Source of the DNA: Candidatus Poribacteria bacterium WGA-3G
GTDB taxonomy: Bacteria; Poribacteria; WGA-4E; WGA-3G
Reading direction: 5' to 3'
Length of the DNA: 64,000 nucleotides
Assembly: GCA_000406005.1 (NCBI GenBank)
Contig: ASZN01000010.1
Location: forward strand, 1 to 64,000
Position 1 is the stretch's first letter; every line of letters begins with the position of its first letter. This document shows, in pieces, positions 43,090 to 52,796 of the stretch. The position numbers and the translations under genes were made by a program. Below the pieces are notes generated by a model. The model was not told the origin of the DNA, searched no databases, and saw only the letters and a program-made list of their open reading frames with translations.

Positions 43090-43118
43090 TTAAAATAGGA
43101 TACAAGATTTTCGCGCTT

Positions 43119-44732
43119 ATGTCAAGACAATTAAGACACCTCTTTCGAGTCAATGTCAAAAAACACACGGTTCTTCTTGCTTTCTTATGTCTCCCGTTAT
43201 CTGTCATGGCACAAGAAAGCAGTCATGTATCGCAGCGTGGTGATTCGCTTCTCACGCTGGTGCAATCGGATACACTCGAAGCGCAGGTCGTTGCATTACA
43301 AGAGAACGTTGTAGCGGGTTTGACTTTTCATGCGCTCAGGACACGGAGTGCACATCACCGTGAAGCGACAGAGAACACTATCCGCTACATCACGAGTCAA
43401 TTTCGTCGGTCCTCGCGACTACAGATAAGTGAACAGGTCTTCGGAGGGATAAGAAACGTCGTTGCCACGTTACCGCCGCGGTCGAATTCGGCGAGTAAAC
43501 GTATCTTCATTATTTGTGCACATTACGACACACAAGCGATTCGTGATCCGAATTGGAACCCGCTGGCATCAACGGCACCGGGTGCGAATAATAACGGGAC
43601 CGGTGTCGCCGCAATGCTGGAAATAGCGTTTCTCTTAAGTCGTTATGAATACGATCACGAGTTACGATTTGTCGCCTTAGGGGGTGAGGAGCTCGGTTTT
43701 CTCGGCAGTCGGCAGTATGTTCGGAACGCCTCCGCGATTAAGATAAACGGTGATACCGACACCGGTTTATCCCGCGAGAAGATCGTTGCCGTTTTTAACT
43801 TGGATATGTTCGGTTTCAACTGGAAAAGCGATCTCGTTGAAATCGTTACGAACAACGATTCGTCATGGATAAGCCGTGCACTTATTATTGCGAACACATG
43901 GTACGACATCGGTTTAAAAATTCGTCGATCGCAAGACGAATTCGTGGATATATCTTCCCATAAACCGTTCTGGGATGGTGGTTATAACGCTGTAACACTC
44001 ACCGAGAGTTCAACGCCCTGGCGGGACTCCCAAAGTTACGATGCCAACCCTTTCTATCATACGGCTGCTGATACTGTCGACAAGGTGAACTTCCGTTTGG
44101 TGAGAAAAGTGACGCAGCTGGTGTTGGTTACGGTAGACAGTCTCCTCACTGACATGTTTCATCCGATGCGGCAGGTACCACAAGTGACATTAGAACTCCC
44201 TTCAACTACTAAAGAGAGCAAATTAGAGATTACAGGAACATTCCAATCAGATTTTCCGATTGACATCATCGTTCATCCGAGCCAAACAGCGGCGGTTATA
44301 AATCGAGAGACACAGACCTATACAGCACATGTACCATTGACCCCGGGAGAGAATGTTCTTAACGCCGTGGCGCGGTATCCACTTGGTGCAGTTTCGGTCA
44401 TCAAGTCCACTATTTTGACGCAAGCGTTCGCGTGGCGCGATGTGGTGGTGTTTCCAAACCCGGCACGCTCAGACGGCTTGACTGAATTCCGCGTTGAGGG
44501 AAATGCGGATATAACAGAGATGCGGATAGACATCTATGATTCGGATGGGAACTTAATAAAACGGATTGAAGGGGTCGCGGACCGGCTAAATCAAAGGCTC
44601 TGGCGCACGTGGTGGAATCAGCAGACATCTTACGGATTGGCTGTCTCGCCGGGGATATATATGTGCCATATCTCGGTTGTTTCAAAAGGAGTGACGTATA
44701 CCTACCTGGAGAAGTTAGCGATTCTACGGTGA
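43119..44732 (+). CDS. Secreted M28-family peptidase with C-terminal sorting-like domain
   Basis: A 537-residue secreted protein. Residues 1-31 form a signal peptide (VNVKKHTVLLAFLCLPLSVMA). An M28 aminopeptidase domain spans about 60-350. Metal sites are H135 (ICAHYDTQA), GGEELGFLGSRQ (near 190), D229 (FNLDMFGF) and H near 310 (PFYHTAADT). The usual bridging Asp in GAxDNxSG is changed here: GANNNGTG, so Asn stands at the metal position. Residues about 440-537 form a FlgD/T9SS-like domain starting VVVFPNPARS and ending YLEKLAILR. It resembles the tail of the M6 peptidase at 50628-52796. Activity is therefore uncertain, though secretion is likely. Confidence 0.8.
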   Translation: MSRQLRHLFRVNVKKHTVLLAFLCLPLSVMAQESSHVSQRGDSLLTLVQSDTLEAQVVALQENVVAGLTFHALRTRSAHHREATENTIRYITSQFRRSSRLQISEQVFGGIRNVVATLPPRSNSASKRIFIICAHYDTQAIRDPNWNPLASTAPGANNNGTGVAAMLEIAFLLSRYEYDHELRFVALGGEELGFLGSRQYVRNASAIKINGDTDTGLSREKIVAVFNLDMFGFNWKSDLVEIVTNNDSSWISRALIIANTWYDIGLKIRRSQDEFVDISSHKPFWDGGYNAVTLTESSTPWRDSQSYDANPFYHTAADTVDKVNFRLVRKVTQLVLVTVDSLLTDMFHPMRQVPQVTLELPSTTKESKLEITGTFQSDFPIDIIVHPSQTAAVINRETQTYTAHVPLTPGENVLNAVARYPLGAVSVIKSTILTQAFAWRDVVVFPNPARSDGLTEFRVEGNADITEMRIDIYDSDGNLIKRIEGVADRLNQRLWRTWWNQQTSYGLAVSPGIYMCHISVVSKGVTYTYLEKLAILR

Positions 44733-44912
44733 CAGATATGCCCTCATAGGTTATAGATAACATCTGGCTCAAAGACTTTCCTAATGTCTTTCATAGAATA
44801 CCATATCAACAATCAAAAGGCAAGCTTTTAGGATTGAATAGAAAATTAGATATAGACTTTCATTCCACAATGTGATAAAATAAAAAATAAAAGATACCAA
44901 AGACGGGAAAAA

Positions 44913-45674
44913 ATGCGACGTTTCGGAACACATGGACGTGTACGTCCTGAACAGCATTATATTGTCTCACGTAGCTTGGAGATTACCGATTTCATCAGTC
45001 GGGTCAAAGATGGCAAGTATATCGTGTTGTTCGCGCCGCGGCAAACCGGTAAAACTACCTTCTTCCGGTTGGCACTTGATGCCCTCACAGAAGAGGATCC
45101 GACCTATTTCCCAATCCAATTGGATTTCCAAACGATGCGGAATGCCTCCCCCGCAACTTTCTACGAGCATTTCCATTATATGATTCACAGACACATTGCG
45201 TACGTTTTCCAAACGCCTGCGGGCGACCTTGAGATGCAACCGCTTCTTGATAATTTTCAGTCGTTCATTGCACGCGCGGGTTTTCGTATTCTACAAGTGC
45301 CAGATACACCGCAGGAATACGTCGGTCAGTACCTGCTTTACGCGTATCTGGACCATTTCGTCAACGTTGTCGGTGCGAATATGTTTCTTGAGGTCCAAAC
45401 TGGACGTGGCAGGATAGATCTTATCATCATCCACAATCAGCGAAAACACATCGTTGAAACAAAGATATGGGAGGGGGTCAGGTATTATCAGGCTGGGAAA
45501 AAGCAACTCGCGGCGTATATGAAGTTAGAAGAGGCAGAAGCGGGTTACTATGTCGTCTTCGATCATCGTCAGAAACCAGAAGCGCGGATAGAGACAGCGG
45601 AAATAGATGATGTGAAGATTCGGAGTTACGTCATACCTGTCGTGCAAAGACCACCGTCATCAGTCAGACGATGA
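44913..45674 (+). CDS. Internally deleted paralogue of the AAA/nuclease protein
   Basis: A 253-residue protein, very similar to parts of the 648-residue protein at 11641-13587. Residues 1-100 match its residues 115-212, including Walker A APRQTGKTT (41-49). Residues about 105-250 match its residues 503-645, including D169, E182-x-K184 of the nuclease-type site. About 290 residues, with Walker B, are missing between them, and the winged-helix start is absent too. The join is in frame, near VFQTPAGDLEMQPLL. The protein can no longer be a normal ATPase; it may still be a nuclease-like protein. GGGA lies near the ATG. It lies between the M28 and HtrA genes. Confidence 0.75.
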   Translation: MRRFGTHGRVRPEQHYIVSRSLEITDFISRVKDGKYIVLFAPRQTGKTTFFRLALDALTEEDPTYFPIQLDFQTMRNASPATFYEHFHYMIHRHIAYVFQTPAGDLEMQPLLDNFQSFIARAGFRILQVPDTPQEYVGQYLLYAYLDHFVNVVGANMFLEVQTGRGRIDLIIIHNQRKHIVETKIWEGVRYYQAGKKQLAAYMKLEEAEAGYYVVFDHRQKPEARIETAEIDDVKIRSYVIPVVQRPPSSVRR

Positions 45675-45728
45675 AACGCGCGTGATGTCCTCAAGAAAAT
45701 AGAACTATAACATGATCGAAAAAATACT

Positions 45729-45757
45729 TTGACACGCTTTTAAAATTATGTTACAAT
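45729..45757 (+). promoter_or_regulatory. Promoter for the HtrA gene
   Basis: TTGACA (45729-45734), 17-nt spacer, TACAAT (45752-45757) preceded by TGT. The -35 is perfect. The ATG at 45838 is about 80 nt downstream. Confidence 0.75.
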
Positions 45758-45837
45758 ATACTATACAGAGATAGACTATGGAAACATGGAAAATGGCTGA
45801 TATTCAGAAGGGACTATCCATACGCAAGGGAGATCTG

Positions 45838-47181
45838 ATGAAGAAAAATATTTTTGTCTGCCCGAGTCTGCTACTTCTTGTTGTGAGTGTAAGTATTGTT
45901 ATGTCATGTGGAGGGACAACACAGCAACCGACAGATGTTGAACTGTTGGGTTCGATCGAAAACGCTTTTGTAAATGTCGCGCAACGCAGTACACCTGCGA
46001 TTGTCGGTATAATTTCACACCGCCTAACAGGAGAACCTCAATCTCGTAGACAAGAAGGGTCAGGATTCATCTTTCGGGAGGACGGGTACATCCTCACAAA
46101 TGAACATGTGATCCGGGATTCAGCAGAGATTAGCGTGCGACTGATTGATGACAGCGTATTTGAAGCAAAATTAGTCGGAACGGACCCAAATACGGATGTT
46201 GCGGTCTTAAAAATTGACGCGCCCGAAGAGCTTCCAGTCCTTCCCCTGGCAAACTCAGAAACGGTACAGGTCGGACAGTTTGCTATCGCTATCGGCAATC
46301 CATTCCAATTGAATCACACGGTAACGATCGGTACCGTGAGTGGCAAAGGACGTTCACTACTTCCTGACCGTGGTATTGTGCGGTATCAGGATTTCATCCA
46401 GACGGATGCATGGATCAATGTTGGAAACAGTGGGGGTCCGTTACTGAATATCCACGGTGAAGTTATCGGGATTAACTCATTAATCCGTCGTCCAGACAAT
46501 ACACCCGCTACCCATGCGGTTAGAGCTGGTGCCGGATTTGCTATCTCAAGCAATCTGGTGAAAAAGATCGGGACGCAGCTGATTGCCAATGGACGCATCA
46601 TCCGAGGGTTCCTTGGAATTAGCATGAGAGAGGTATCAGAAGGCATAAGGGTACGCAGTGTTGTTAAAGATATGCCAGCACATCTCGGAGGTCTCCAGCA
46701 CGGTGATGTCATTGTCGCATACAACGGACAAAAAATCAGAGACATGAATGAATTTAAAATGTGGATTGCAGACTCACAAGTCGGTGGTAAATCGAAAATT
46801 AAGGTCCTCCGCGATGGGCATGAACGGATATTTAATGTAACCATAGCGGAAATGCCAGCACTGCAAGCCGGAAGGCCCGTTGAAACCGACTCTGTGGCGT
46901 GGCATGAACTCGGAATAAGGGTTCGGAAGTTAGAAAAAGGCGACGCTGAAAGGTACACCTACCTGACTGAGAACGATCAAGGCGTTATCGTCCTCGAGGC
47001 GGTTCAAGTCAATAGCCTGATTCCGAGAGGCACACTTATTACTGCCATTAATGGGCAGAGGATCACCAGTCCACGAGAATTGGAAGCCTTTCTGCAAAAA
47101 AAGCAAGAACTTAACGAAATTATCCTCGATATCAAGAGCAGTCACGGTACAGAAAAGATAACCGTGCCGTTAAAACGTTAG
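45838..47181 (+). CDS. HtrA/DegP-type serine protease lipoprotein
   Basis: A 447-residue envelope protease. The ATG at 45838 follows AAGGGAG and begins a lipoprotein signal with lipobox IVMSC (C24); a longer reading from 45778 has no such site. The trypsin-like domain has H90 (LTNEHVI), D120 (NTDVAVLKI) and S198 (GNSGGPL). Two PDZ-like domains follow (about 275-365 and 375-447): GFLGISMREVS starts the first, and GVIVLEAVQVNSLIPRG marks the second. Members degrade misfolded envelope proteins. The lipid anchor would tether it to a membrane. The promoter is near consensus. Confidence 0.9.
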   Translation: MKKNIFVCPSLLLLVVSVSIVMSCGGTTQQPTDVELLGSIENAFVNVAQRSTPAIVGIISHRLTGEPQSRRQEGSGFIFREDGYILTNEHVIRDSAEISVRLIDDSVFEAKLVGTDPNTDVAVLKIDAPEELPVLPLANSETVQVGQFAIAIGNPFQLNHTVTIGTVSGKGRSLLPDRGIVRYQDFIQTDAWINVGNSGGPLLNIHGEVIGINSLIRRPDNTPATHAVRAGAGFAISSNLVKKIGTQLIANGRIIRGFLGISMREVSEGIRVRSVVKDMPAHLGGLQHGDVIVAYNGQKIRDMNEFKMWIADSQVGGKSKIKVLRDGHERIFNVTIAEMPALQAGRPVETDSVAWHELGIRVRKLEKGDAERYTYLTENDQGVIVLEAVQVNSLIPRGTLITAINGQRITSPRELEAFLQKKQELNEIILDIKSSHGTEKITVPLKR

Positions 47182-47277
47182 GAATCGATCAAAGGAGATA
47201 TACGAACCGAAGCAGGTTTTTTCACACAACCGATTTTACCGCCCTCTGCGAAATGCTGCTCCGTGAGATACAAATAT

Positions 47278-49260
47278 ATGGAAACATCGACACCCGTGAC
47301 GCTCAGAGAAATCTTTAGTCCAGGTGGACTCATCGCGCAACATCTTGACGGGTATGAGTTCCGCGAAGAGCAATTACACATGGCACATGAGGTATCGCGA
47401 GCACTAACCTCCTCCGAACATTTAATTGTTGAAGCCGGAACAGGCATCGGTAAAAGTTTCGCTTATCTCATTCCGGCGATTTCCCACGCGCTTAGATCTG
47501 AACAAAAGGTCGTCATTTCAACGAATACCATCAGCCTACAGGAACAGCTCGTCACAAAAGATATCCCGTTTCTACAGCGCGTTCTCCCGCGCGATTTCAA
47601 CATCCTGCTCGCGAAAGGACGGCGCAATTACCTTTCACGGAGACGACTCAAAAACCTCCTCAACTATGAACGTGGACTGTTTGACACTTACGAAGAGGTA
47701 GAACAGGTCGCTGCCATTCAAGAGTGGGCAGACCAGAGCGTAGACGGCAGTAGGGCAGACCTGCCGCTACAGCCCTACGCACAGGTTTGGGATAAAGTTG
47801 CGTCCGACAGGGATAATTGCCTCGGTCGAAGCTGCGAGACCTACGACACCTGCTTCTATTTCAAAGTCCGGCGTGAGATGCACAACGCGGACCTGCTCAT
47901 TGTTAATCATCATCTCCTCTTCAGCGATCTTGCAATCCGCAAAGCCAGCGAATCAGCTGCCGGTATCCTACCTGATTACGACTACCTTATCATTGATGAA
48001 GCCCATCATCTGGAAGCGACGGCAACCAGCCATGCAAGTATCAACTTCAACAACACTCGCGTTAAATGGCTACTCGATTCTCTCTACAATGATCGGAACA
48101 AGGATGGATTGGCGGCACATTTCGATTCGCCACAACTTAAAGACCAGACCCTAGAGGCACGCGAACAGACAAATAAGCTGTTCAACAGTATCGTTGAAGA
48201 AATAAAAGAACTCGACGAAGACAAATATGGTACCACCGTTACGCACCGCATTCACAAGCGCAATTTTGTTGAAAACGTATTGGATGCCCCGCTTGCAGAA
48301 ATTGAGAAAACGCTGAAAGTACTACATGGCGAGGCGACAACAGAAGACGACGAACAGGAAATTATTGCACATCAACGCCACTGCGAACGCCTTCGGGACG
48401 AATTGGATATGCTCATTCGGCAAAACGATCCCAATTATGTGTATTGGATAGAAGTATCGACACGAAATTACTCACCTCGTATCGTCCTAAACGCGACACC
48501 AGCAAACGTAAACCAGATGCTGCAGGAGCAGCTATTTATGGAGAAAAATAGCGTCGTCATGACGAGTGCGACACTCTCCACAAATCGCAATTTTGCTTAC
48601 TTCAAAGCTCGGATCGGGATAAATGCGTGTCGCGAACTCCTTGCCTACTCACCGTTCAACTTTAAAAAACAGGTGCAGCTCCACATTCCGAAAGATATGC
48701 CGGATCCGAAGAGCAGTAAATTCACCGCTTCAGTGATTGATAAAATTGGACATTATCTCAAACTGACACACGGCAAAGCGTTTGTTCTATTTACGAGCTA
48801 CAGGATGATGGACGAAGTATATGACGCTGTTGCACCGGATTTAGAAGAAATAGGGATTACTTCTTTCAAACAGGGCGGTGAACTCTCACGGACAGACATG
48901 CTTGAAGCGTTTCGTGAAGATACCGACTCGGTCCTATTTGGGACCGCCAGTTTCTGGGAGGGTGTTGATGTACGCGGCGAGGCGTTGAGCAACGTTATCA
49001 TAACACGACTTCCGTTTGAAGTACCGACACACCCGGTGATGGAGGCGCGCGTGAAACAGATTAAGGAGAGCGGTGGTGATGAGTTTTCGGAGTTTAGTTT
49101 ACCGGAAGCGATACTTCGGCTTAAGCAGGGGTTTGGACGGCTCATCCGCACAAAGAACGACAAAGGGATTGTCGTCATTCTTGATCCACGGATCAAAACG
49201 CGTAGTTATGGGAAGGCGTTCCTGCGATCGCTGCCAGACTGCAAAATTGTGGAAGATTAA
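47278..49260 (+). CDS. DinG/XPD-type ATP-dependent DNA helicase
   Basis: A 660-residue superfamily 2 helicase. Walker A is VEAGTGIGKSFAYL (51-64), DEAH is in LIIDEAHHLE, and VVMTSATLSTN, FKQGGELS and QGFGRLIRTKNDKG are the later helicase motifs. Four Cys at about 180-200 (CLGRSCETYDTCFYF, plus one before) are spaced as for the 4Fe-4S cluster of the DinG/XPD branch. No 3'-5' exonuclease domain is present at the N-terminus. The ATG at 47278 is chosen over a GTG five codons earlier. It follows HtrA by about 96 nt. Probably acts in DNA repair. Confidence 0.88.
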   Translation: METSTPVTLREIFSPGGLIAQHLDGYEFREEQLHMAHEVSRALTSSEHLIVEAGTGIGKSFAYLIPAISHALRSEQKVVISTNTISLQEQLVTKDIPFLQRVLPRDFNILLAKGRRNYLSRRRLKNLLNYERGLFDTYEEVEQVAAIQEWADQSVDGSRADLPLQPYAQVWDKVASDRDNCLGRSCETYDTCFYFKVRREMHNADLLIVNHHLLFSDLAIRKASESAAGILPDYDYLIIDEAHHLEATATSHASINFNNTRVKWLLDSLYNDRNKDGLAAHFDSPQLKDQTLEAREQTNKLFNSIVEEIKELDEDKYGTTVTHRIHKRNFVENVLDAPLAEIEKTLKVLHGEATTEDDEQEIIAHQRHCERLRDELDMLIRQNDPNYVYWIEVSTRNYSPRIVLNATPANVNQMLQEQLFMEKNSVVMTSATLSTNRNFAYFKARIGINACRELLAYSPFNFKKQVQLHIPKDMPDPKSSKFTASVIDKIGHYLKLTHGKAFVLFTSYRMMDEVYDAVAPDLEEIGITSFKQGGELSRTDMLEAFREDTDSVLFGTASFWEGVDVRGEALSNVIITRLPFEVPTHPVMEARVKQIKESGGDEFSEFSLPEAILRLKQGFGRLIRTKNDKGIVVILDPRIKTRSYGKAFLRSLPDCKIVED

Positions 49261-49295
49261 AAAAAGATGCCCGCGTGTGGACACAGCGAGCATCT
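49259..49295 (-). terminator. Intrinsic terminator for the leftward lipoprotein gene
   Basis: Read leftward: a hairpin, AGATGCTCGCTGTG paired with CACACGCGGGCATCT (one mismatch and one bulge), followed by seven T. It lies about 60 nt after the stop of the gene at 49358-50410 and overlaps the dinG-type gene's stop. Confidence 0.65.
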
Positions 49296-49357
49296 AACGA
49301 AAAATGGACAAGACTTTGGGTCACTGCCAGAGCAGTTGAGTAAGCATATCAATCGAT

Positions 49358-50410
49358 TTAATATCGCTTCGGTGAAGGCTGCGCGATGCGAATCCCTCTA
49401 TCGTGTGTGAAAGGGAACACAAATTCTATCGTTTGATAGCGTTGTGCAGCACCCGGCGGCGGTGCCTTTTCGATAGGCATGACGACCTGTAATTCCTCAG
49501 CATTCAATTTAATTTGTACAAATGGTAAGAACCCTTCCATGCTCTCGCCTGGTGGAATCCCTGTCCGACGTGTGCCGACCTGCTTTTCAACAATAGGCAT
49601 CCGTTTTTCGATCAAGATTCGGCGTGCGATTTCCAGTCCATTTTTGACGTAGAGTCCGGTCGCACGTGCCATGTAGGTAAAGCGTTCTTCTAAATCATCA
49701 TAATCCAACCCGCCATAGATGTTATCGCCTTGGTCAATGATCGTACAGTCTTTGACATTAAAGATGATATTTTCGCTCCGATTATTGGTAATCTTCACAT
49801 AAAACACATCTGTTTTGTCGCCTTGATGAAGTGCTTCGGTTTCATAGAACGGAGAGAATGCGTTTCCTCGGTTGTACTTACGGTCTAAGTCTGGACGTCT
49901 CCAATAAGCGATAGAAACGGTAATCCCATCTTTTGTTTTTGTCAAAATCGGTTGTCTTGAGGGTACGTCAAATAACTCTGGGTGATCGGACATCATGATG
50001 ACATCGACCATTTTTCGATCTTCGCCGGTCCCTATTTCAATCAGGGTTTGGGCTTCTGCCCAATCGTTAAGAAATTCGCCCCACTTCTCGTTAGCGTGCG
50101 CGTATTCACCGAACGCGAAGATATAAGTCAGTTCTTCCATATTGGCATCGCGTGCTTTTCCGATCCGGAATCCGACAGAATCCATACCGTGTTTGTCGAG
50201 CACTGGCTGAGCGAGTGTCTCAGCAGGGAGAGCCGGGACAATTATATTCTCCTCCGGTTTTTCAGTCTGTTCCATCTTTGCTTCCGCTATATTATTCACA
50301 GGTTGAATCGGTGACAGATTACTGAGTGAGGTACCGCAACCTACGACGCAGATAGCGAGTGCAAATAACAAGCCCAAATTGAGCGCTGTGAATTTATTCA
50401 ACCATTTCAT
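49358..50410 (-). CDS. Hypothetical lipoprotein
   Basis: A 350-residue lipoprotein. The ATG at 50410 is chosen over one 9 codons earlier because AAGGAGG lies about 11 nt upstream and a signal follows at once: MKWLNKFTALNLGLLFALAI, lipobox VVGC. The mature protein has a polar Glu-rich linker, then a body with the segments VGFRIGKARDANMEELTYIFAFGEY and FYVKITNNRSENIIFNVKDC, which suggest beta-sandwich folds. I cannot name a family. An intrinsic terminator follows. The 217-nt region upstream to the M6 gene's end holds nothing recognisable. Confidence 0.7.
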   Translation of the reverse strand: MKWLNKFTALNLGLLFALAICVVGCGTSLSNLSPIQPVNNIAEAKMEQTEKPEENIIVPALPAETLAQPVLDKHGMDSVGFRIGKARDANMEELTYIFAFGEYAHANEKWGEFLNDWAEAQTLIEIGTGEDRKMVDVIMMSDHPELFDVPSRQPILTKTKDGITVSIAYWRRPDLDRKYNRGNAFSPFYETEALHQGDKTDVFYVKITNNRSENIIFNVKDCTIIDQGDNIYGGLDYDDLEERFTYMARATGLYVKNGLEIARRILIEKRMPIVEKQVGTRRTGIPPGESMEGFLPFVQIKLNAEELQVVMPIEKAPPPGAAQRYQTIEFVFPFTHDRGIRIAQPSPKRY

Positions 50411-50627
50411 TGATAATATTGCCTCCTTGGTTACCATTCTACAAATGGAATTTCGTTTTCGATTTGCATTCGGGGCTACTCAACGGAGCAGCATGCTAAC
50501 GCTATAACTGATTTTGAGAACGCCGCTATCGAATCCAATTGGCGCGTCTAAAACTGTTCTCTGTTTTATAAAATTAGCATAACTCCAATTTTTAGTCAAG
50601 AAATATGTTGGAAGAAATCTATAATCT

Positions 50628-52796
50628 TTATTTTACAATAGCCAATCTACCTATTTCCTGAACAAGGAGCCCGGACTGCTTCGCGGAGATGCGATAGATA
50701 TAGATCCCAGATGCGACGGGTGCACCGCTAAGATTTCTGCCGTGCCACTCGAATTTTCCTTGAGAAAATACATTTTGATGGATGTCCATATAGACAAGTG
50801 CCCCTGCTGGTGTGAATATTTCAAGGTTAACGTTATCTGCGATTTGGGAGGCAGAGAGTCGGTAGGCAAACGTCATAGTTTCGTCCGACAAGCGCAATGG
50901 GTTTGGATACACCCGCGTATCCTCAAGTACAAACTCCACAGACTGAAGTTGCTCTACGCGCAACCGGTAAGAATCAGTACTGCTGAACCCACTTTCCGAT
51001 TCAACAACAAGATAGAGTGTTTCAGTTGTATCGGGTTGATAAATAAGTTTCAATCCAGCGATTTCTGTCGCGTTTTCGCCGGTTGCATAAGTTTCCCCGG
51101 CTGCACCATGAAGAGAGAGACGATAATTTTGTTCCGGCGGAATGTCAGCCAAGGTAGCCAAAATAGTAATACCGCGCACGGCTTCCAATTCGTAAACATC
51201 GCGAACATCCGTCGCGTCGAAAATGAAAGACTCGTAGGTTTCGCCGTATTGTATAGGAAATGCCGTCAGAATTGTATCATTCGGTTCGTAAGTATCACCG
51301 AACGATACAAGAATGGAGATCGTTACACCTTCCGCGCCGATGTTCGTAATTGAGATGCCTGTAACAGTGCCGTCATTTGCGTTGCTATTCGGTAGTGTGC
51401 CGGGCGTAAAGGCGGTATGTCCATCATCGAAAGAATAAGCCGCACCGTCGGTGACCGTAAACACATCTATAAAGTCAGCATCCTCTTGCTGGTAAAGACC
51501 GAGATGTTCCGGGTCTGTAGGATCCTCAAGCCAAACTTGTTGCGAGGCATCATAAGTGCCGAGCGGATACGGATGCGTCTCGTCAATGTGCCAAATCAGG
51601 ATGCCCGATTCCGGCAAATAGGTATCATAGGTCGCTCCAGACGTTTTGTTCCGGTTTTCTATCAGGAAAAATTCGGTTGTTTCTCCGTTAGCGAGTTTCC
51701 TTGACGGATGGACATCGATTTTGAAAAGTATATTGTTTTTCGGACCAAGGGCAAAACTGGGAACATCAATTTGTTGGTTTCGCGTTATCTGTACGGGCTG
51801 AATCCAACCGAGGCGACCGTTTTGAGGTCTTGCGTCAAAATCCCACTTAAGATACCCCATAATATGGCTCGGTTCCAATCCATTCCCGATACCAAATTCT
51901 ACTGGACCTTGATAGGGTCCGAAAGCCCCCATAAGTCCCCACTTATGGTCGTGTGGTCCTCTGAAAAACCCGTAAATATCGGGTGCCCCGAAATCGTGAA
52001 AGAATTCGTGGAAATAGATACCGAGATGTGGATGCTCAAAATCGGGTTCTTCAGCGACAACTGCGGCGGTATCGACGCGCACAGCATCGTAAATAGCGTT
52101 AACCCCTGGAATGAGTAGAGATTGGATGTCGTAATCAATGATTCCTGTAGATGCTTGGTCGTTGCCGGCATGGATAAGAAAAATATGGTCTACGACGCCA
52201 TCTTTATCTCGGTCATATTGTGAGAAGTCAACAGTTGTATCCGCCGCCTCACACGCCTCACGAACCAGTTCGCGATAGCGTTCCAAGATTCTCACGCCTT
52301 CGCCATAATAGGTCATCGGCTTTTTCGCGCGGAACCACTCATTTCCGGCAGGGACAACGCCTCCCATTGGACCGGGTTGGATATCCATCTGTCCATAAGA
52401 ATTTTCGAGATAATAGGTTTTGAGTGAGACACCTTCTGTTGCGAATAGATATTTATCAAATGCCGCCCCTTCCCGGCGTCCCGGCATGTCAGAGAAATCT
52501 ATTTTCAGAGCGAGGACATACTCAATACCGTCTGATTGCAAGACACCCTGTTCTCTGATGAGGCAGCAACCGTCGAGTGCCTCAAGAAATTCTGCCTTAC
52601 TCTGAGGGGCTTTAGGTGCGAATTCACCGGTGGTGGGATCTTGCGTAAAAAAAAGGTATGGATTCGGAGGCGCAGCGACACACAAAGTCGAAAAAACAAG
52701 AAAACCGAAGAGCCCAATGGTTAATTCCTGGACGGTTTTTCGCTGTATCAAACGAGAGACACACTCCAGACCTGAAAGACGTTTAATCAAATTCAC
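50628..52796 (-). CDS. Secreted M6-family metalloprotease with C-terminal sorting-like domain
   Basis: A 722-residue secreted protein. The GTG at 52796 is chosen because AGGAAG lies 7 nt upstream; it overlaps the end of the preceding gene by 14 nt. A long basic start leads to a hydrophobic signal (TIGLFGFLVFSTLCVAA). The M6 (immune inhibitor A-like) domain covers about 55-420, with the zinc motif H263-E-F-F-H267 in YFHEFFHDFGAPDIYG. A beta-rich pre-peptidase-like domain (YEPNDTI start) follows, then a tail from VYPNPLRLSD to IGRLAIVK that matches the M28 protein's tail. Such tails direct surface export by type IX-like systems in other bacteria. Confidence 0.8.
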   Translation of the reverse strand: MNLIKRLSGLECVSRLIQRKTVQELTIGLFGFLVFSTLCVAAPPNPYLFFTQDPTTGEFAPKAPQSKAEFLEALDGCCLIREQGVLQSDGIEYVLALKIDFSDMPGRREGAAFDKYLFATEGVSLKTYYLENSYGQMDIQPGPMGGVVPAGNEWFRAKKPMTYYGEGVRILERYRELVREACEAADTTVDFSQYDRDKDGVVDHIFLIHAGNDQASTGIIDYDIQSLLIPGVNAIYDAVRVDTAAVVAEEPDFEHPHLGIYFHEFFHDFGAPDIYGFFRGPHDHKWGLMGAFGPYQGPVEFGIGNGLEPSHIMGYLKWDFDARPQNGRLGWIQPVQITRNQQIDVPSFALGPKNNILFKIDVHPSRKLANGETTEFFLIENRNKTSGATYDTYLPESGILIWHIDETHPYPLGTYDASQQVWLEDPTDPEHLGLYQQEDADFIDVFTVTDGAAYSFDDGHTAFTPGTLPNSNANDGTVTGISITNIGAEGVTISILVSFGDTYEPNDTILTAFPIQYGETYESFIFDATDVRDVYELEAVRGITILATLADIPPEQNYRLSLHGAAGETYATGENATEIAGLKLIYQPDTTETLYLVVESESGFSSTDSYRLRVEQLQSVEFVLEDTRVYPNPLRLSDETMTFAYRLSASQIADNVNLEIFTPAGALVYMDIHQNVFSQGKFEWHGRNLSGAPVASGIYIYRISAKQSGLLVQEIGRLAIVK

